Of a stretch of DNA of 64,000 nucleotides, positions 12,116 to 23,800 are shown piece by piece. A model generated the notes under the pieces. That model worked only from the letters and a program-made list of their open reading frames with translations. It was not told the origin of the DNA and ran no database searches. This stretch comes from Ignelater luminosus. Lineage: Eukaryota > Arthropoda > Insecta > Coleoptera > Elateridae. The position numbers and the translations under genes were made by a program. Numbering within the stretch: position 1 is the first letter of the stretch; every line of letters begins with the position of its first letter. The DNA is taken from the NCBI GenBank assembly GCA_011009095.1, contig VTPC01091304.1:33019-97018 (forward strand), given 5' to 3'.

Positions 12116-14037
12116 AAAGGTCTAAAGTTAAAAAAAATTGCTAAAATGTTGATTTCTTTACTTATGATCAGGCATACTAAATATAGTGCGGTAAAATTCT
12201 AATAACATGGAAAAGGTACCTAACAGTGTCCTATATAAGAAGAAAAAAGATTTATCCACTAAAATAAAGTCTTCAAAATAGCATAAAATACCCAAAAATG
12301 TGATATTCTGACATTTGTCATGCATTCTTATAATGATAAGAAAAGGCCTTGCAGCCGATGGTGTAACTAATAATATGTACCTAACTTATCAGTTGTGCAG
12401 CTCTTCGCCCATTCCTGTGTAGAGGAACGACCCATAACCCACCACCGGGAGATGGCTGCACCTCGGGTTCCACCCATGCCCTCCCATCCACCTAACCTTT
12501 CGGGCATGTTTTTATTTCTCATTTATTTGTGCCACAGACATTGTCTTATAGTAAGCTTTGTGTTTAAATTGTGGCATCACAGATCTGGAAAATAAAGTAG
12601 CTCTAATATACCCATCGCGCTTTTCAGGGTCGCATACTTTCACCGCAGATTCCGTCACAAGTTTGACACACCTTTCTACCCTCTGGGTATGACAGGGTAA
12701 GTTTACGTAGTCAAATTCAGGCATAATCTTACGCAGTATAAGGGAGTCAATATTTTCATTTGTCACCTTCGCCATCATAGGTGGTGGGGAGAGGATGCAA
12801 GAAGTCCAATCCACTAGTTCAGTATGGTCCATTGCATTAAAATTTAGTGTAGGCACCAGCAAAGTTCTTATTAAATTTATTTGAACAGATTGACTTCTGG
12901 CTTTCTTCAACCTTCTAAATGCTAGCTCCCGTAGGTTCTGTCTTTCATCCATTGCCGTAGCTATTAATGAATTTTTAGTGTGCGCAAAAACAGGGTCTAT
13001 AATTCTCAGTAAATCTTTTGATAAATATCGTAATGTTTGAATAGTTTTTAATGTTTTGGGTCATCCTTCCCAGACGACAAGTGCATAGCTTTTCAAAATA
13101 AATGTAGCTAGCACTTTTAGGTTTTCACTCGGTCCAGTTTGGGGAACGTATAATCTCAAAATACGATTTGCGCAGGTTAACCAACGGGAGTGACAAAGAG
13201 GGTCTAGATCTTTTGCCGCAAGATCGCCAGAGCATTTTCCTGTTTGCACTGCATGAACAATTTCTAGGATCTAGGTCTTTGCTTAGATCAGTTTTAGTCA
13301 TAAGAATTTCTTTAGATGCAATGGGTTCAATTTTTACTACGGCTAGTTTCTTGCATCCAGTTAACTGTTTTGTTATTATCCCATTAAAAGACTTTGGGCC
13401 TGATGTGGTTCCATCCAACCAAACAAATAAATGTCTGAAAGGCAGCTCATTAAAATGCAACATGCAAATAAACCACTGCAATGGTCTCTTCAGTTTAAGC
13501 TCAATATGGCGAATAACTCCATTTATCCGTCCAGTATGTGTCGCTGTTCCATCACACCCAATAGCAACAAGTGTATTTAGGTCATAATGGCTTTCAGAAA
13601 TATATTGGAAAATGCCGTTTGCGATGTTAAGTCCAGTACCATGGGCTGCAAGGGTGGGGACCCCACGCCAACCCTTTCGAGTCGCCAAGTCATGCCTTGC
13701 GTGTCTGTAGTAACCTAATTTCTAGATTTTTTTTAACAAATGATAAGTATTTAATATTACACTATACTAATAAGACGCAGTTAATTCGATACTTTTTATC
13801 AATATAGGAATGCATGACAAATATCAGAATATCACATTTTTTTGACATTTTATGCCATTTTGAGCGCAATGAGCAAGTTGAAGACTATTTTAATAGGTAA
13901 ATATTTTTTTCCTCCTATAGGACACTGTTAGGTACCTTTTACACGCTATTAGAATTGTACCACACTATGTTTAGTATGCCTGATCATAAGTAAAAAAAAT
14001 CAATTTTTTAGCAATTTTTTCTAACTTTAGACCTTTT
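12116..14037. mobile_element. DNA transposon with ~225-bp terminal inverted repeats, unclassified
   Basis: The arm at 12116-12345 reappears inverted at 13798-14037 with roughly 85% identity by eye. Shared landmarks are AAAGGTCTAAAGTTA at the tip, then TTATGATCAGGCATACTAAA, then AGGTACCTAACAGTGTCCTAT, and ATGCATGACA-type sequence at the inner edge. Between the arms the minus strand encodes a decayed protein (separate entry). Total length is about 1.9 kb. I could not identify a target duplication or match the termini to a named superfamily. Confidence 0.7.
12509..13688 (-). pseudogene. Decayed protein of an uncharacterised arthropod multi-copy family
   Basis: The coding remnant reads from 13688 toward 12509 on the minus strand, in at least three frames. 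The first part contains AHGTGLNIANGIFQYI, CDGTATHTG and LQWFICMLHFNELPFRHLF. A frame change near 13255 leads to HSRWLTCANRILRLYV. Stops follow near 13060, and a last open piece (12952-12512) contains LVDWTSC and PCHTQRVERCVKLVTE. I recall similar sequences from arthropod genomes, where they are multi-copy and annotated only as uncharacterised, so a transposon origin is likely. The D/H/E-bearing CDGT and LHFNELP motifs could belong to an RNase-H-like transposase core, but that is speculation. This copy is broken by frameshifts and stops. Confidence 0.55.
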
Positions 14038-14196
14038 ATTATTATGTCAGCAGTATTATGATCTTTCTTTATTGATTTCTAGAAACTATTATTATTCAGG
14101 AAGACATATTTATCCACTGCCTGCCTGCTATTTTGAAATAAATACAAATGACAACAAAAAGCTAAAAATAGTTAGAATGTAGCTAATCTACGTAGC

Positions 14197-14398
14197 GTGT
14201 ATAGTCTGCGACATTAGTAATGAGACTCGAGAATGGATGTAAACACAACACAAACTTGAGAGAACGAAGTTCCAGGTCACCAATCGATAACGCTCCAGAT
14301 AAATGTGTACGTATTATTGGCATGAAACCTCGTTCTCTCGAGTTTGTGTTATGTTTATATTCATTTTCGAGTCTTATTACTAATGTCGTAGACTGTAC
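14197..14398. mobile_element. Hairpin MITE, ~200 bp
   Basis: Left arm about 14197-14269 and right arm about 14329-14398 are inverted copies, sharing CGACATTAGTAATGAGACTC and AACTTGAGAGAACG-type segments. A spacer of about 60 bp separates them. Because of this symmetry, similar open frames read on both strands; they are not genes. It lies between the long-TIR element and the dynein stop codon. Confidence 0.7.
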
Positions 14399-15518
14399 AT
14401 CAATACTAATATTATTTTTGTGCAAATCTTTGAATTGTTTGACCAGCTAGCTTTCAAGTAATCTCGGATCAACGGTAGCACTTTTATGCATAATTATTAT
14501 GTCGATTACATTCGAAACTACTTTAGAATGGCCAAAAGTATATGATGCAACAGAGAATTTTTAACGAAAATCATTCGTATTAGACATAGATATCTCAGAA
14601 ATTACCTGACAAAAATGCTAAAGATTTGGCCACGCTATTTGTGAGAAATTACACAAAAAGCCCAGTTATACGATTATTTTTTTCTATACGCTAGAAAATG
14701 CATGGAAACTGCAGCAACGTTACCTAGCTCCACCAATAATCTGCATTCTTACCCGAGATGTCGTTATGTCATATTGACAAAACAAAATTGAAGTCAAAGT
14801 TAGCCATAATAGGTTATGGATTTGACATTTAACTTAACCTCAACACTTGACAAATGACTTTATCACTGGTAACAAGTGAAGCTAAAAATAAAAAGTTGAT
14901 TTGCGCTGTTGACATCTTATTCGCAATTAAAGAGGTTTGTTAATATTCGAAATTATTTATTGCAAGTTTTGCCTATACTTTTATTGATTATACCGTGTGG
15001 TCGAATAAAAAACAAAGTCAAAATTAGCTCCAGTATTGTGCTATACCAAAGTTTCATCTAAATACATAAAGTGCAATATTTTTCAATTCGAATTATATGG
15101 GACATCCTTCATAGTTTACAACACTAAAATATGTCCAAAGGTATCAGAACCTAGTAAGATTTGGAGTCCCCTGTTTGACAATCTTAACCAGCCAAAATGT
15201 TAAACTCGGTAATAAAAATCAGACCGATTCTTCACTGTTGTTTTCTTTATAGTAGCAGAATCATACTTAACATAAAGCATTGCAATAAAAATAAGCTTTT
15301 AAAAGTTATTGTTGTGTGATAGTATTATATATGATATAATATTATCACACGTTATTTTTCAAGCTTACGGCAAGCATTTTTGCTAATAATTATAGAAATC
15401 CACCATTGAAAATAACTAAACATTAGAGAAAATAATTACACGTTTTTAAACAAAAAAAAAAACATGTATTCGACAAACGTACTAGTACATAACAAACAAA
15501 ACAATTTCTTTTAAACCT
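14399..15518. other. 3' flank of the dynein gene
   Basis: No gene was recognised. This is where the dynein mRNA should end, since transcription runs leftward. I did not find a convincing poly(A) signal close to the stop. One short near-palindrome is listed separately. Confidence 0.4.
15315..15351. repeat. 37-bp near-perfect palindrome
   Basis: GTGTGATAGTATTATAT is followed by a 3-base loop and its inverted copy with one mismatch. It lies about 170 bp beyond the dynein stop codon, so it would fall in the 3' UTR as an RNA hairpin. Confidence 0.6.
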
Positions 15519-17897
15519 TCAATCAGTTACTTGAGTTAACAACGCCGTACCCTTAAGAATCCAATAGCTTTGTTTTTCTTTGCTAGGTAATAAAACCGCT
15601 ATAACGAAATTTGTACTATGGCCCGTAGTTGATAAAGTTCCTGCACGTACAGATGTTTTATAAAGAGGGCAGATGTAGCGATTATCATTTTCGGGCATTT
15701 CTGTTACAGGCAACAATAATATTGCTGGAAGTGGAGGATTTATTTCACCTGCAATCAAAAGGTAACTTAAATATAAGATTAAATTTTAATTTGTCCTTTA
15801 CAGAATCATTAACCTGGATTTGGATCTACTAAAATCATGTTATCAATATCCCATCGACCAGCATCAGCAAATAAGCCATGGATTATAACGCCGTCCTGGG
15901 GTGGCTGTACATCTCCGTAGGCATCAGGAATCTGATACAAAATTATTAAACAAAATTGTTTAAAAAGCTCATTTTAAGAACTGTCTTCGGTATACCTCTC
16001 GTCCTTCTTCATCATGCTTTAACTTAATGATTTCTTGGTCGACATAAAAAGGTTGTATTACAAAATCGTATTTTAACTGATCTATTGGCAAATTATATTT
16101 CCTTGCATGTGTTTGTAAAGTACCAGTAAGAAACCCTTGGGTGAAATAAAATCCTGATAGCCAATATGAAGGTGGTTGAAAATATTTTAGCCATATCTAG
16201 ATTTAATCATTTTTATTTTTTAAAATTTACCAGATTGAAAGAATTTAACAACTTACACATATAAAGTCTAAACGCAGTTCCAAATCATGAACCCAACTTC
16301 CAAGACTTTTCAATGAAGGATATGAACGTGACGACCACATATTAGGAACTTGATTATTGAGGAAAGCTTTAAAAACTTCTTCCAATTCTTCTGACATAAC
16401 CACTAAGCCTTTAATAGCTTTTTGCAGATTGTTCATTGAAACGTGGATAAGTTTCAAAAGTTTATTGAAGCGATCAACCTCTTGCATTAGTACTGTTGTT
16501 AACGAAGGTAGCCTTCCTTGCTTGTCTCTCTGTAGTTTATTGTATTCAGATATTGTTCAATTGTAAAAATAGTTTGTTAATACCTTATAAAGATTAGGAT
16601 GAGTTTCATCTGTTGTAATAACTGTAAGTATAGCATTTATTACACCTTCTGCAAGTTCATACACAATTTCATCACTTGATTTGCCTTCAGTACCTCCAGC
16701 AGAACGAGGTTGGCTTTCCATAATAGTTCTAATTACAGTTTGAGTTTCTTTGGTCTTTAAAACAATTAATGCTACTTTTTAGAATTTACATAACAATGTT
16801 AAGATTTACATACTTGGAAAGCTATATTAGCGTTTTCATGCATACCAAATATTTCAGGTTCTTCTATAATTGGAAGCTTATCAACGAAATCTCTGTATTC
16901 TTGCAATTTCTCAAAGGGTGGGCAGTAATAAACTCCAGAATCTGAGTAAGCATACCCCGGCTTAAGAGTGTGTGGTGCAAAGAAACCTTTTAGAATTGTT
17001 TTTAAACATCGCAAATCCCAATAATCTGTTACACGCCCACCATATGTTATTTCACCTAAAAAATGTTAGCTTTGTATTGAATCTTGTAATATAATTTGTC
17101 AGATAAAATACGCAAAAATATTAGATTAAAAATTGGCCTTACCTGTAATATATTCCAAAGCATCCCAGGGAATGATGTTATCAGCGCAAAACATTTTAAG
17201 CGTGTTAAAAGCAAATTCGCGATCGCTATCGTTAAATTCATAAATGATATTCCATCCCAAAGGGCCAAACTTTTTACGTTCTTGTGTAATTGCATGAAAC
17301 ATGCACAAACCAAATAGCATAGCTCTCCAGTCTTGTTCTAAGGCTAAAATTAAATCGTTTGATAAATATTTTGCATTTTTACTTTTTAAAAACCTTACGA
17401 TGATCTTCAAAGAATTCTTCCAACATATCCACTAATGCTCTTTTAACATTAGCACGTAATCCTTTAGGTGGTTCATTAGTAACTTTGACAGAGTTCTGCA
17501 AAACAGAAACTGGAAAAGACTTGGATGGCATAGAGCTTAAATATAAACGGAAATCGTTGTGGACTTTAGAGGGATCTTCGACAATCTTTATAATAATTCT
17601 TTCCATAGCTAACATCCATGACGTAGCCAAATGGCAGTTCTAATGAAATATGTTGCTGATATAATTTCAAAATAATGTTAAAATTTTGCACTTACTTGTA
17701 AAAATACCCAGTCCCCGCGAACTTTACCAGTTTCTATTAATTTTTCTGCAACTGGACCTTGACCTTGTCCTAGAGATATGGCTTGGATTCTCTCTCTATA
17801 TCCCATGTCTGTTGCAAACCTTTGAAATGCACCAAATGGATCTGAACCTGTGCTTAAGACAAATACTAATGGTGTTGCGTTTGATATATCTTGATAT
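15519..17897 (-). CDS. Dnah6: Dnah6 exons 49-57: AAA6 end and C-terminal domain
   Basis: Exons are 17696-17897, 17399-17639, 17143-17343, 16814-17055, 16584-16754, 16257-16529, 15996-16196, 15814-15931 and 15519-15748, covering about residues 3527-4152. Landmarks in order are [95 protein letters not shown] and the terminal [14 protein letters not shown]. All are the expected dynein C-terminal signatures. The stop follows ...LLTQVTD. The exon phases (0,0,1,1,0,0,0,0,1) agree throughout. Introns here are about 45-65 bp. Confidence 0.95.
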
Positions 17898-20800
17898 CTA
17901 CAAGACTATAGTTACTTAAAATAGTACATAGAACATGCTATACAGGCTATCCGGAAAGTAATGACAAAACAGGCCTCTGAAGTTTAAATTTTCATTTCTA
18001 TTTTATACTGTAACTCAAAAACTAGTGATGCGATTTTGTTCAAATTTGGTGTATCTAAGTTTTGATTGTTGGCAAACAAGCTGGTGATGTTGGCTTTTAT
18101 GATGATAATAGAACTCGCTACTTCAGCTAGCAGTTTTTGTTTATAACTTTCTTTTCTGCCGACTTTAAAGCCCTATAACTTCTTAACGAAACAATCTTGC
18201 TTATTGTAAGTTGATCTCAATTGATCCATCTTGACCCCAGCAACCCATCCTTAAACGTTGTCGTCTACATGAATTCTATTCTATTCACATTCCCCAGCAT
18301 TAGTTTGTCGGCTCAGCAGTGCGGCTCGTGGTATTTTGCGGTGGTAGAACCACGGCTTTGCGGTATAAGGGGGGAGGGGGGGGGGGGGAATATAAAAATT
18401 TTAAAGTACAACATTGGCAAATCTTTCTCACTTTAGAAATTATGAAAATTTAAATTTTAAAAAGTCCGAACTTAAGAAAAAGGAAAGGTTTGTAATTCTG
18501 TAAGTTACCTTTCCAATTCACTAAAAACAATGACTATTTACCAACTTACCAAGGTATCCTATTCTATTAACTATTAAAGTTACATTTAAATTAATCAATG
18601 TAAACAACACAAATGTTTACCACCAAATAAAACACACGGAAAACAAAACAATGCGTTTCTCGTCACACCAACATATCCAGTTATTTTTGAAATAAACATT
18701 TCTATTGAATTTTCTAATTCGCTCTTTAGATTTCGAAGTGCAGGCACCCTGTGTTTTCGAAATATCTAAATTTGGCAAAGGTCTTCCGAGTTCTTTTATT
18801 TCGATCTTTTCTTCCAAAGAATAGATAGAAAAAATTTGTTTTTAAAGTTCAAGTATTGCATTCATATTGCATTTCACGTTAAGTAGGGGGCGTAGCGTAA
18901 GTAACACGAAGCACCCGCACCACGTATCGATGGTGACTGCACTGCAGGAGCGGGAGCCACTTCTAGCTTGGCTCAAGTAGTTCGCTAACTCCGAACACCC
19001 TCCCTCACCCGCCAGCCCCCCGCTAAAGTCTGTAGCCTCTTACAACCGTTGGAGCCGCACTTTGACTGGCTCCAAACTTTAATTTTTATCATTTTGTACG
19101 CGCGGTGTTCACTTGTTCACTATATTTATATTTATAAAATAGCAATTTTTAATTTTTTAATCTCTGGTAAAGGTCAGACTTTAAAGGAGAAAATTTTAAG
19201 AGTATAAATTATTTTTTTCAAATTTAAAAATTAAATGTCTTTGTGGTGGTGCCTTGGCTCCTTATAACGGGCCGCCACTGCCGCTCAGTATGCTTCAACT
19301 ATTCCTGCACAGTTTTCTGTGTAGTAAGTGGAACATAAAAAAAATGCTGCATTATGGGAACTCAGAGTTCAAGTCGTTTCATGCATGTCCTAGTAACGCG
19401 ACGTTATTATGTAGACACGCAATCTAGTTGGCCGTGAAAGAGCATGTTGTGGTAAGAAATATTAAATAATTGTTGATACCCGCTTATTGTTTAAAAAATA
19501 CTAACAGCTTCCATAATCTTGTTGAAGTTTCAAGTCTGTGTAATTAAAGGTCTTTTTTGCGTATAGAGTGCATCGCCTGAAGAAGTTGAGGTACGCATGC
19601 TTGGTCTCTTAGATAGCATTACATCGCAGGTGGGTATGCTTTATTTACAAATATCGATATTTATGTGCTATAGAGCTTTGATGACAATTAATAATGAGTA
19701 TAGAATGTTATAAATTCTTATCTTTGAGAGCGGAAGTGGAGTTGTGAAACATCGATATTACAAAATTTTATTACACACTAATAAACAACTATGAAATGTC
19801 TTTCAAAAATAAAGATGAAAATTTTAACTGTAACATCTCGAGGAAGCAATTTTGTTTATTGCAAGTTGCGCTCACTCGACTCATTTTGACCCCAGGAATC
19901 CACCCTTAAACGTTGTCTTATTACTTTCCAGACACCCTGTATTTAGCAAGACTCACAGAATTTGAAGTGAAACTTGTGGGCTTTCAACGAATGTTTGCCC
20001 TAGTTTTGTTCTTACGTATTCTGTAATTGCAAATACTAACTTTTCTTCCCTCAAGGTTTTTAACAGCAGAAGCTTATCAAAATCATCCAAATATGAATCC
20101 CAATCTATTCTACTCACTCTCGAATGAGAGGCTAACTCTACAATCTGTTTCATTAGAGTTAGTATTAAATTTGAGACTTAATTTACAAATGACGAAAGAT
20201 CAAGATATTGTCTATAGCATCTAAACAGGGGAGGAAAATGATCATATGTATATTTGAAGATACATATTATCACTAAAATATATAAGATAAAAAAATTAAA
20301 AGTCTTTCTCCGCCATTGTTTAGAATTCATAAACACTCCAATTAAATGAAAAACTTAACCTGTTCAAAATCTCCAATCCTAACAGTTATCACATTGGTAA
20401 TTTCCCTTGGTAAATATTCGAAGTATTCAAAGGTATTTGCCAAATAATTAGCACCCAACCACATGGCGTCTGTTATCATTGGAATGTCAGGCTTTTTTCC
20501 CATAACTGGTTTTGCTCCAACAGGTCCTCTTAGTAAATAATTATATTGAGTCTCATTTAAAAGACCTTGTTGAGTAAAAATAGCAACGCATAACATGAAA
20601 CTGAATACAAGTTTGTGTCTTTCAAATAAACCTCTGGATACATTGGTATAGATTGCTATTGTAATCTCTCTATTTAAAATTTCTAGTCTCGTTGGCAAAT
20701 AATCATTCTTTTCACTTGTCTCGATGACTGTATTGAACAACTGAAAAGAAAAAAAATTAATGTTGCGATACTTACGTATATTTGGCCATTAGTAAAGCTG

Positions 20801-23800
20801 GGCAAATTTCATCTATAAGACATATACAGTTAGTTTGTAGTAGGTGAACTCATTTCGTTGTTTATTTTACAAATAATTAATAATAATAATCATCAATTTT
20901 ATTTTGCATATAAGGCACAAATGCATATATGAAAACTTCACAACATAAAAATATGCATATATAAAGACTTACTCAGCAAAAAGATATGTATATGGAAACT
21001 TAGTAGCTTCTAGATCATGCAAATTGTTATACAGTGTGTAAATAAAGTAAGGAATAAAATTTATATTTTTTTTATTATTGCTGTTTGGAAGAAAAGCTCG
21101 GACACGCCAATGTTATTTCGAGATTTTGAGTGATACACACGTGATTTTAAATATCCCCAAAAGAAAAAAATTAAATGGGGTAGGATCAGGAGATCTAGCC
21201 GGCCATTCCTATCTATCTATTAGGAAAGACTTCATCTAAGTATTCTCTAACACGAAGTGAAGAATGTGGTGGTGCACCATCCTGTTGATACCAGATGTTA
21301 AAACATTAAAATTCCAAGTTTAATTATTTTCGCCAAATCCTCCATATCCCTAAAACTGCTAGTTTTAATTGTCACATGTGGGGTATTGCTGAATTCAGAA
21401 AAAAACACTTTTTATTTCTTGCTAAAAAAATAAGAGTAGATGAAGTCATAGGTAACCTAAAAAATTAAAAGTAACGTCCATAAAATCCAAAAGAAAAAAA
21501 TAAAATTGGCGTATCCGAACTTTTCTTCCAAAAAAATAGGAATTGTATTCCTTACTTTTTTTTGTAAATTTGTTTTCTAGAACTCATTTCCATACTAGAT
21601 TAAAATTCTTTCTACGGCCATAAATCATCTTAATATTTTTTGATAGAATAGATTTAGATACTATCAATTTATAAGTGAGAACTTTTTAAATAAGTGTCCA
21701 CTAATTTTGATTTTTTGAAGCACATACAGTGAAGGATATACAATCACTTCTCACCTCCATACCCCTGTATCTTTCTTATTTATTTTCTGACCGATTTCAA
21801 GTTTTGGTCAAATGCACTAAACTTTAAAAGGATTATTAATACAATTTTTAAGTGAATTTACTGCAACCACTTGTCTACTGCGATCAAGAATAAATACGAA
21901 TAACTGGAAAATCATAGTAGGCTTAGCCATTCAAAAAGTTACTCAGAATCACAAAAATAGTCAAAATCCAAATTTTGATTAAAATATTTGATTTTTTATT
22001 TTTTCATAAATTAAGTAGGAAATCCATATAACATTTTACTATTTATTATATTATAATATTTTTGTTGTTATAACAACAAAAATAATCTCAAAAATCTAAA
22101 TCTTATCTCTTTCCACTAAATCTCCATCAAGACCTTTGCACTCTTCTATCCACTTTCTGTTATTAATAACAACTTTCCGAAATTCTTGAATTATTTCGGA
22201 TGTCGTTATTATTGATTATTAAAACTCAAGATTTCTTGATCAAAATCTGAATTTCGGCTATTTTGTGTGAGCAACTTTTTTAAATAACCTTTTTTGATAA
22301 AACTAGGCCTACTACAACTATATAGGCTGGTGGTTGCAGTAAAATTATGCGTAAATAACCCTTTTAAAGAGTAGTATTTTGACCAAAGCTTGAAGTAGAT
22401 CAGAAGGTAAATAAGAAAGGTACAAAGATGTGAAAAGTAAAGCACGCTGTATGTAAGTATGCTTAGGTAACATTACATATTACTAAATCTTTATGACATA
22501 TTTTACTGCCTAACTATATATGCTCTAGACATTAGTATCAATATCAAAGTCTTACTTGACTAAAGTATTTCAAAGAATACTGATACATGGGATCAATCTC
22601 TGCTAATTGAGCAACAACAAAATACAATACAGAACCTCGAGTAGCAACAGGCCTATATTTCTCGCGGGCAATTGAAATTTTTTCTTCAGTAGCTTCAGTT
22701 TCAAGCAATCGAGCTGCAATAATAGCAGAAGTTTCCTTAAAAAAGTAAGAAACAAAATGTAACTCAAAAGATTCCAAAACAAGCAAATATATTTGAGTTA
22801 CTTTGCTTTCATTCAGTGTATCAATCAGTTCTTCATCGTCTAGAATATTTCCTTGAGAAGTAAACAAAAGCTTTAGAATCTTATCTTCGATGTTCTTCAA
22901 CTGAGTTTTATCATTATTAATTCTAACTATTAATTCCGTTCTTTGTTTTTCAAAATCAGGCCTTTCCAATCGTACAACATCACTATTTTAAAATATGAGA
23001 ATGCAATAAATTGTTTAGAATAGCTCAATAATTAATTATTTTAATTTAGAAATAGCAAGTATAATTTTTTCTCATTTTATACTCACGCCAATAGTTGATC
23101 TTCTAAACCAGAAGGTGTTACAGTAAAATTAACAATTGTAACTTGAATGCAAATTTCTGGTAAATAATGAGGATTTGCCAGCTTGGTAGTTATGTAAAGT
23201 TTGAAATTGTTGTCATATTCAACGTCAGAGTCTCCTAATCGTATTAATAATCTGCCTCCCTGTAACGTTTAATTAATATCAATCTCCTTTAAAAGAACGT
23301 ATCAATAAACACAATTTAATTAATTTCATCTTTATTAATTTATTTGAGCAAAAACTTAACCTGAATGAAAGTTTGTTTAAGCAAAATAGGACCAAGAGTT
23401 GGATCAAGAGTTTCTCCAACTTCCTCTAAGAGTACAGGAAAACCAAGGCGGATTGCACCTTCCAACACTCTTAAGAAGTTTCCATCTGTTAATTTAATAA
23501 TTCGTAAATCTTGTCCTTCCATTTGTCGAATCCATCTATTTGCCTGTTCTTGTGGATCTATCATTAACGGCCAACGATTAGCTTTGGTTACAAGTATGGC
23601 GTTCTCAGTGGAAACATTATCTCGTGGAAGGCCGCACGCATTCCACATTCGAATATCATATGGATCTGCCAATACCGTTATCAAGCTGTTAAAAGAAAAT
23701 TCAAAATTTTATGAAAATCAAAAATAATGTTGCAAACTAACCTAAAGTTCTCTGAATATGGAATTTCCAGTTCTTGACAACGATTGATCCATTCGAAAAT

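Noticed and set aside
14183-14450. Similar small proteins readable on both strands
   Set aside because: They arise from the two inverted arms of the hairpin MITE, not from genes.
22736-22801. Reading straight through exons 45-46 as a single exon
   Set aside because: The 22 extra residues have no counterpart in DNAH6, and good GT-AG borders bracket them exactly; treated as a stop-free intron.
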